A DNA stretch of 64,000 nt from NCBI GenBank assembly GCA_021186555.1, contig JAJKFL010000005.1, forward strand, positions 53,672,135 through 53,736,134, in the 5' to 3' direction. Below are positions 24,101-33,856 of this stretch, piece after piece. The translations under genes and the position numbers were made by a program. Numbering within the stretch: position 1 is the first letter of the stretch; every line of letters starts with the position of its first letter. The notes below the pieces were generated by a model, which was given only the letters and a program-made list of their open reading frames with translations, had not been told where the DNA came from and ran no database searches. This DNA comes from Reticulitermes speratus. Its lineage: Eukaryota > Arthropoda > Insecta > Blattodea > Rhinotermitidae.

Positions 24101-27100
24101 ACCCCGTCGAAACAGAAGTGATTACCTACAGAATTCAACCCAAAAGCCTTAACATTCGGTACTAATCAAGGAAAGGAGGAGTAGGAGGAAATGAACAGTT
24201 TACCGGAACAAAGATGCCTTGATACGGCAACTGTCTGTATATACGAAAGTATTTTATTTTCAATGGCTCGACAGCCCCTTGGGGGCCAAGGCCGCCTCAT
24301 TTTTCGATCACATTCGGACACACCACAGTCGGTAGGACTCCTCTGGACGAGGGACCAGCCCGTCGCAGAGACCTCTACCTGACAACACACAACACTCACA
24401 AGAGACAGATATTCATGCCCTAGGCGGGATTCGAACCCACAATCCCAGTAAACGAACGGCCGTAGGCCCACGCCTTAGACCGCACGGCCACTGGGATCGG
24501 CTACGAATTTTTTTTTTCTAGTCGTCCTCTTCTACCTACTCCGGTTTTCCCGTTTCAGTGTCGAGGTTTGTAATTTCTTTTGATCACACTGAGAGACACA
24601 CCACAGTCGGTAGGACTTCTCCGGACGAGGGATCGGCTCGTCGCAGAGGCCTCTACCTGACAACAACACACAACACTCACAACAGACAAACATCCATGCC
24701 CCCGGTAGGATTCGAACCCACGATCCTAGCAAGCGAGCGGCCGAAGACCCATGCCTTAGACCGCACGGCCACTGTACGAAAGTATTACCGTCTATAAAAG
24801 CATTACAGATAATGAATGGCTAGGGACAGAGTAATAAGTTGTTTAAAATTAAAAGTTACATATGGAACGATGGTTTCACACTGGAACTTTGTCTTCTGCA
24901 AAGTTATTTCCTTGTGACTCTCACCACTTCTCCCCTGTACCTTTCTGTAATAGTCGAACTTTCCTATTTGTAATTCCTCAGGTACAAAGAAGGTGTACGT
25001 GAAGGAAGTGGCAAAGGACTGTCCGGTTTCCAGTTACTCGCCATCACGCTGAAGCTGCTAAAGGAACGCAACCAGCTCTTAATCCTCCCGATTACAATGT
25101 TTCTGGGGGTGGAGCAAGCCTTCGTCAGCGCCGACTACACTGCGGTAAACGCCTCTTTCCAACGCTACAGACTCGAGTCATGACAGAGCTTTTAATAACT
25201 CCACGTAGCAGAGTCCTTCTTCGAGTGGTTTAATTTTACGACGCTGTCGGTAACTGAGTCAGTACGGCGTCGAAGAGTAGGCTAACTGATGAATTTGGGA
25301 GGATTTCAAAAAAAGCGGTCGAGGCCTATTAGAGGTACTACCGCGGTTTGTGTAGAGGAACTGAGGAAAGCCGTGAAAACCAGAGGATAACTGAACAGTC
25401 GGTCGAGATTCAAGTCAGGCACCTCCTGAATACAAGCCTAGAGCCTTACCACTACAATACAATACCATACAAGCCTAGAGTATTACCACTACAATACAAT
25501 ACAAACCTAGAGCATTACCACTACAATACAATACAAGCCTAGAGCATTACAACTACAATACAATACAAACCTAGAGCATTACCACTACAATACAATACAA
25601 ACCTAGAGCATTACCACTACAATACAACACAAGCCTAGAGCATTACAACTACAATACAATACAAACCTAGAGCATTACCACTACAATACAATACCATACA
25701 AGCCTAGAGTATTACCACTACAATACAATACAAACCTAGAGCATTACCACTACAATACAATACAAGCCTAGAGCATTACAACTACAATACAATACAAACC
25801 TAGAGCATTACAACTACAATACAATACAAACCTAGAGCATTACCACTACAATACAATACAAACCTAGAGCATTACAACTACAATACAATACAAACCTAGA
25901 GCATTACCACTACAATACAATACAAACCTAGAGCATTACCACTACAATACAATACAAACCTAGAGCATTACCACTACAATACAATACAAACGTAGAGCAT
26001 TACCACTACAATACAATACAAGCCTAGAGCATTACAACTACAATACAATACAAGCTAAAGCATTACCACTACAATACAATACAAGCCTAGAGCATTACCA
26101 CTAAAATACAATACAAGCCTAGAGAATTACCACTACAATACAATACAATACAAGCCTAGAGCATTACCACTACAATACAATACAAGCTAGAGCATTACCA
26201 CTACAATACAATACAAGCCTAGAGCATTACCACTACAATACAATACAAGCCTAGAGCATTACCACTATAATACAATACAATACAAGCCTAGAGCATTACC
26301 ACTACAATACAATACAAGCCTAGAGCATTACCACTACAATACAATACAAGCCTAGAGCATTACCACTATAATACAATACAATACAAGCCTACAGCATTAC
26401 CACTACAATACAATACAAGCCTAGAGCATTACCACTACAATACAATACAAGCCTAGAGCATTACCACTACAATACAATACAATACAAGTCTAGAGCATTA
26501 CCACTACAGTACAATACAATACAAGCCTAGAGCATTACCACTACAGTACAATACAATACAAGCCTACAGCATTACCACTACACCAATCTGTTCAGTCAGA
26601 ATATTCGGAAGCTGGCAATCGGCCACGTATTTAAAATTCCCGTTTCCTATAAAAGTCTTAACTTCAGCGTTCTGTTCACAAAGGCAGACAATCGGCCCCG
26701 AGCGCCCGTGAGAAGAAATCGATCCACATCCTTGCGCGCTAGGAACTTAGGTTAATTTAAAATCATCCTCCTACACTCGTCTATATCTTTCAATGATTTC
26801 TTGCCTTCAGATTTTCCACACCATAACTCTGAACACATTTTGCGTATCCCCAATTGTTGTTACATGTTCCGGCCCTCTCATTTCCCTTGATTTAATCACC
26901 GTTACATCTTTCGGTTGAAGATTACAAACAGTTAAAGCCATCAGCAATAAACCAGCTAGTTATATCTCTTTCCTTAGCATTCTCGGTGCACTGTCAGTGT
27001 AATTTCGGAGATTTAATACGAGGAGTGATACAAGGCACAAGACGGGAGGAACAACAATTACCTCACAATCACACATTCACATTATATTCCCGCAAAAAAA

Positions 27101-29942
27101 AAGTCCGCACACAGATTTAGCCTACAAATAAATATCAAAATTTGATTGCTGTCAAAGTGACGTGTTCGCCGTCTTGTTCCAGGCCTACGTTGCATGTGCG
27201 TGGGGCATATCCAACATAGGCTATGTGATGATCTGCTACGGCATAACCAACTCCATATCTGCCATCGGGACCGGCTCTGTCGTCAAACTGACCGGTCGTG
27301 TACCCGTGGTCTGCTGCGCATTCCTGCTGCACCTGGGCATTCTTATCGGTCTCCTCACGTGGGCCCCAACACCGGACGATAAAATTTTGTTCTTCGTCGT
27401 CACGGGGCTCTGGGGTATATGTGATGGCGTCTGGCTGGTACAGATCAATGGTAAACCAATACTTCTTGAATATTCGTCAGTATACTTGGGGCGTATTCAA
27501 GGCGTCCGGCTATAATAAGATCGGAAACGTGTACTCCGTACTGGAGAACACACAGTTTGCACAGTCACACTGGCATTCAAAATGCCCCTAGCTGTTTCGA
27601 ATAGTTGTTATTAGGACGATAACATTACGTACCACTCTACAAATACAATACAACACATTACAATGCAATACAAAATAATATAACACAATACAATACAATA
27701 TAACACAATATAATATAACACAATACAATACAATACATTACAATGCAATACAAAATAATATAACACAATACAATACAATATAATATAATATAACACAATA
27801 CAGTACAATACATTACAATGCAATACAAAATAATATAACACAATACAATACAATATAATATAACACAATACAATATACCACAATACAACACAATAAATAC
27901 ATACAACACAATACAATCCAACACAACACAGTACAATACAATACAACTACTGGAACCAAGACAGAATAAGGGTGTCACACTCATTTTCAATCCAAAGCTC
28001 AAATGTTTACAATTTTTCTTTCACTAATATTCCAAAATATCATACTTTCGTAACAGTAGCCATATTTATTTTAAAATCCCAATTGTTCTACTCCCGCGGT
28101 TATAACCACGAAATTGAACTAAACATGTGGATTTCATGCAGTGTAGCCTGCTTTTTGCTTTCGTTTACAATAAAACAACCGTCAAAATTTGCACATTTTG
28201 CGAACAGCTGTTACCGTACTTCACTTCAGGATCCGGCTTTAAATGGCGCTAGGGTCGCTTCCACCTCACAAGTTCGCCCATCGTGCATGTTAGGTACTAT
28301 TACCGAGCCCAGGAATTTAAAGACTACGAGGATGAAGTTGCTTCAACTGGTATAACGTCCATACCAAATTTCATCAAAATCCGTCTACCCGTTCTCCAGA
28401 TGAAATTTTCAGATGAACATACACAACTAACCCCTTTTCTTTATGCTCATGTTAAGTACATAACGCAAATAAGGCAAAACAAAGTTATGTGAACATGGCT
28501 TGAACATTTGTTCTTATTTGTCAGGCAGGTCTAGGTTCGATTTCTGCATTGCAGTGTTCCGAAACCCAAGTACATGTTTTCAAAAGGCATTCTTTGCAAT
28601 TTCGTGTATCACTTTAGTACTTATTTACATTTTTTGGGACATCTAAACCGGAAGCAACGACACGCACAGGCAGTACTTTACATAGACACTTTCTGCCTTA
28701 ATTTGGTTAAAATTGGCGTGGCATGTGACAGGAATGGGAGAGGAGAGAAATGCATACGGGCCTTTGATGGGAAAAACCAGGACAAACTAGACCACTTGGA
28801 CGACCTAGGCTTATATGGGAGCATAATAATATTAAATGGATGTTAAAATAAACAGGATTGGAAGATATAGACTGTTTTCATCTGGCTCAACACGGGATTC
28901 CGTAAAATACGAAGAATTCTTGACTAGCTGAGGAAGTATTAGCTTGTCAGAGCTCTGCTCCGTGGAGTTACCCGACCGGTCTGTCGGTCAGTTAGTTAGT
29001 CTGTCGGTCAGTCAGTCTGTCGGTCAGTTAGTTAGTCTGTCGGTCAGTCTGTCTGTCGGTCAGTCAGTTAGTCTGTCGGTCAGTCAGTTAGTCTGTCGGT
29101 CAGTCAGTCAGTCTGTCGGTCAGTCAGTCAGTCTGTCGGTCAGTCAGTCAGTCTGTCGGTCGGTCAGTCAGTCTGTCGGTCGGTCAGTCAGTCAGTCTGT
29201 CGGTCAGTCAGTCAGTCTGTCGGTCAGTCAGTCAGTCTGTCGGTCAGTCAGTTAGTCTGTCGGTCAGTCAGTTAGTCTGTCGGTCAGTCAGTTAGTCTGT
29301 CGGTCAGTCAGTCAGTCTGTCGGTCGGTCAGTCAGTCTGTCGGTCGGTCAGTCAGTCTGTCGGTCGGTCAGTCAGTCTGTCGGTCAGTCAGTCAGTCTGT
29401 CGGTCAGTCAGTCAGTCTGTCGGTCAGTCAGTTAGTCTGTCGGTCAGTCAGTTAGTCTGTCGGTCAGTCAGTTAGTCTGTCGGTCAGTCAGTTAGTCTGT
29501 CGCTCAGTCAGTTAGTCTGTCGGTCAGTCAGTTAGTCTGTCGGTCAGTCAGTTAGTCTGTCGGTCAGTCAGTTAGTCTGTCGGTCAGTCAGTTAGTCTGT
29601 CGGTCAGTCAGTTAGTCTGTCTGTCGGTCAGTCAGTTAGTCTGTCTGTCGGTCAGTCAGTCTGTCGGTCAGTCAGTCTGTCGGTCAGTCAGTCTGTCGGT
29701 CAGTCAGTCGGTCGGTCAGTCAGTCGGTCGGTCAGTCAGTCTGTCGGTCGGTCAGTCAGTCTGTCGGTCGGTCAGTCTGTCGGTCGGTCAGTCAGTCTGT
29801 CGGTCAGTCAGTCTGTCGGTCAGTCAGTCTGTCGGTCGGTCAGTCAGTCAGTCTGTCTGTCGGTCAGTCAGTCTGTCTGTCGGTCAGTCAGTCAGTCTGT
29901 CGGTCAGTCAGTCAGTCTGTCGGTCAGTCAGTCAGTCAGTCG

Positions 29943-29981
<39 letters not shown>

Positions 29982-31017
29982 TGTCGGTCGGTCAGTCTTT
30001 CGGTCGGTCATTCTGTCGGTCGGTCATTCTGTCGGTCGGTCAGTCAGTCTGTCGGTCAGTCAGTCTGTCGGTCAGTCATTCAGTCTGTCGGTCAGTCATT
30101 CAGTCTGTCGGTCAGTCAGTTAGTCTGTCGGTCAGTCAGTTAGTCTGTCGGTCAGTCAGTTAGTCTGTCGGTCAGTCAGTTAGTCTGTCGGTCAGTCAAT
30201 TAGTCTGTCGGTCAGTCAGTTAGTCTGTCGGTCAGTCAGTTAGTCTGTCGGTCAGTCAGTTAGTCTGTCGGTCAGTCAGTTAGTCTGTCGGTCAGTCAGT
30301 TAGTCTGTCGGTCAGTCAGTTAGTCTGTCGGTCAGTTAATTAGTCTGTCGGTCAGTCAGTTAGTCTGTCGGTCAGTCAGTTAGTCTGTCGGTCAGTCAGT
30401 TAGTCTGTCGGTCAGTCAGTTAGTCTGTCGGTCGGTCAGTCAGTCTGTCGGTCGGTCAGTCAGTCTGTCGGTCGGTCAGTCAGTCTGTCGGTCGGTCAGT
30501 CAGTCTGTCGGTCAGTCAGTCTGTCGGTCAGTCAGTCAGTCTGTCGGTCAGTCAGTTAGTCTGTCGGTCAGTCAGTTAGTCTGTCGGTCAGTCAGTTAGT
30601 CTGTCGGTCAGTCAGTTAGTCTGTCGGTCAGTCAGTTAGTCTGTCGGTCAGTCAGTTAGTCTGTCGGTCAGTCAGTTAGTCTGTCGGTCAGTCAGTTAGT
30701 CTGTCGGTCAGTCAGTCAGTCTGTCTGTCAGTCAGTCAGTCAGTCTGTCGGTCAGTCAGTCTGTCGGTCAGTCAGTCAGTCTGTCAGTCAGTCTGTCGGT
30801 CGGTCAGTCAGTCTGTCGGTCGGTCAGTCAGTCTGTCGGTCGGTCAGTCAGTCTGTCGGTCAGTCAGTCAGTCTGTCGGTCAGTCAGTCAGTCTGTCGGT
30901 CAGTCAGTCTGTCGGTCGGTCAGTCAGTTAGTCTGTCGGTCAGTCAGTTAGTCTGTCGTCAGTCAGTTAGTCTGTCTGTCGGTCAGTCAGTCTGTCGGTC
31001 AGTCAGTCAGTCTGTCG

Positions 31018-31064
<47 letters not shown>

Positions 31065-33815
31065 GGTCAGTCAGTCTGTCGGTCGGTCAGTCATTCTGTC
31101 GTCGGTCAGTCAGTCTGTCGGTCAGTCAGTCTGTCGGTCAGTCATTCAGTCTGTCGGTCAGTCATTCAGTCTGTCGGTCAGTCAGTTAGTCTGTCGGTCA
31201 GTCAGTTAGTCTGTCGGTCAGTCAGTTAGTCTGTCGGTCAGTCAGTTAGTCTGTCGGTCAGTTAATTAGTCTGTCGGTCAGTCAGTTAGTCTGTCGGTCA
31301 GTCAGTCAGTCTGTCGGTCAGTCAGTTAGTCTGTCGGTCAGTCAGTTAGTCTGTCGGTCAGTCAGTTAGTCTGTCGGTCAGTCAGTTAGTCTGTCGGTCA
31401 GTTAATTAGTCTGTCGGTCAGTCAGTTAGTCTGTCGGTCAGTTAGTTAGTCTGTCGGTCAGTCAGTTAGTCTGTCGGTCAGTCAGTTAGTCTGTCGGTCA
31501 GTCAGTTAGTCTGTCGGTCAGTCAGTTAGTCTGTCGGTCAGTTAATTAGTCTGTCGGTCAGTCAGTTAGTCTGTCGGTCAGTTAGTTAGTCTGTCGGTCA
31601 GTCAGTTAGTCTGTCGGTCAGTTAGTTAGTCTGTCGGTCAGTCAGTTACATACAGTTAAATGTACACTTTTGAAATTAGGACTGTAGATTTTCACGCGAT
31701 CTACGGTTTATGTCATGACAGCTGTTGCAGGATTTGCCACTCCTGAGGGAACTGACGACATTAGACTTTAGCTCACTCATACGTAACGTAAATGTTTCTA
31801 CGACAGCCCCACAAACAGAATCAAAATTTCTGTAACAAATTCTTTTGCAGAATCTTCATACATCATTTACTGTTAAGCCACTGACTACTTTCGGAGATGC
31901 AACACATAGACAGACAGACAGACATGGCCCCATACATAATGAGATTAGTTGTTGAAGTACTTGCAAATAATCGGTAAAAACTTCAGAAGACAAATCAAAT
32001 TTAGGTACCATCATCCCGTTGTGTTTGTATAAAGTATATAAAATTTAGCAAGTTTATTGATCACCATTTCATTTTAAATAATTGAATAGTTACTAAGTCA
32101 AGTATTATTTTACGAAAACTCATTCCCAATGCGCAGCAACACGCAACACGTTTTAAAAATTCAATACACTTCCATTGGCAATTCGCGGAGTCCAGAGCAG
32201 CATACGATAATTTATAGGCAAAAATATTTTGGTAAATTTAACAAAGAGTTGACAGCGTCACACATAACGATTCGTAATAACTGTAAGTTATTATTAACTT
32301 TTTAATAATGAAAATTACCTTATATTATTCAGTCACTTTCTAAATTGGTTTTAAATGATTTATTCAATTACTGATATTATTTCTTTACACTACTGTACCA
32401 CGTGTAAGGTTAAATCCATAAGCACTAGTCACGTAAATTTTATCCACTACGCATCTGTAAGTCTCGAAGCAGATCTCCTCTATCAACAACACAGGGAGTT
32501 TCGAAAAACATTTACGAGCATAACAAATGATCATAGCAGCAAATTCTGATTTTATTTAGTTTTAATCCTTATTTTAGAATTATTATCAGCCCACTATTTG
32601 GAATAATAACCAAGTTAGTAAAACAGCATATTCAATCTTTGTAAAGCGGAGGCCTCTTCCTTAAAAAACAAAAAAGAACGTCCTTTTTTTATTCGTTTGT
32701 AAGACTACATGATGATGGCCGTACAAGGCGGCCGAAACACGTTGTAGCAAAATATAATGAATATAAAATATTAATAGTTTTGTGTTATTCAGACCCTATA
32801 ATCGATATGGAAAAAGCAAAATTAGAACTACTTGAAACAGGGTCTTGAAACTCTGTGTGGTGGTAGAACTGCAGGAACGCATACCACAGTGTTAAGGCAT
32901 TTGTTGTGTAATATACAATAAAAATATGACGAGCGCGATAAATTTATATTTCCCTTTCTGATTAATGGAAATATTTAAGAAAAACAATCGAAGAAGGAAA
33001 TGTGAAATGTTTCTGTAGATGGATTATAAGTACGTCCACAAATGTTGAATGGTAGATATTTTATCCATAAGATTCTAAACTTAGCTACTGAGCAAAATGC
33101 TTAATTTTTCTGCCAGTTGTAACAAAAACTGAATATATATATACCATACATACTATAAAGTGCAGATAAAAGGTAAAGGTCACCCTAGAACAGGTCATGA
33201 AGGCCCAGGAGGGGAGTAGAGGTATAGCTCTACTCTTTCTTTAACCTCGGCGCTAGATGCGGTTGGGTTGTCAACTCCACGCCCCGGCCGCTTTACCCCC
33301 GGGAAAGAGACCCGGTACCCATTGTACAGGAGGCTGGGTGGGCCCCCAGGGCCGGTCTGAACGGGTGCTGAAAATCTCGCCCTCACCGGGATTCGATCCC
33401 CGGACCGTCCAGCTCGTAGCGAGTCCTATAGCTACCGGTTTTTATTACGCAGGTTAAGTGCTCAGTAAATTTATAGTAATTAATTTATAAGCACTAATTA
33501 CCTTACAATAAGCCTACATTTTAGCTATATGTCTACTTATTTATTGATATGTATCCTTTATTCAGTGACGATGTCAGCAGCTGAAACTACGTAACAGTAT
33601 CAAATGACAGGACGGTCAGTGAAGTAAAGAGTTATGGGCGTGGGCTGAAGCTCTGTGGGCCAGTTACTGGTACTGCCCAATTACATGTACTTGCCTTAAG
33701 GGAATGAAGAAAACAATTGAAAACTTCAGTCTACGGGTTGAGGTTCGAAGACGGACCCTGAAGCAAGAGTAGCAACCACTGCAGTTGCAATATAAACGGA
33801 CTCTTTAAATATAGC

Positions 33816-33856
<41 letters not shown>

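Noticed and set aside
19695..26585. CRISPR-like regular repeats (33 and 32 bp)
   Set aside because: Units are contiguous with no unique spacers, the DNA is eukaryotic, and no cas genes are present.
27611..28002. Cysteine/tyrosine-rich frames of 111 and 114 codons
   Set aside because: Translations of an AATAC-type microsatellite.
28944..29255. 103-codon [12 protein letters not shown] frame
   Set aside because: Translation of the GTNN satellite.
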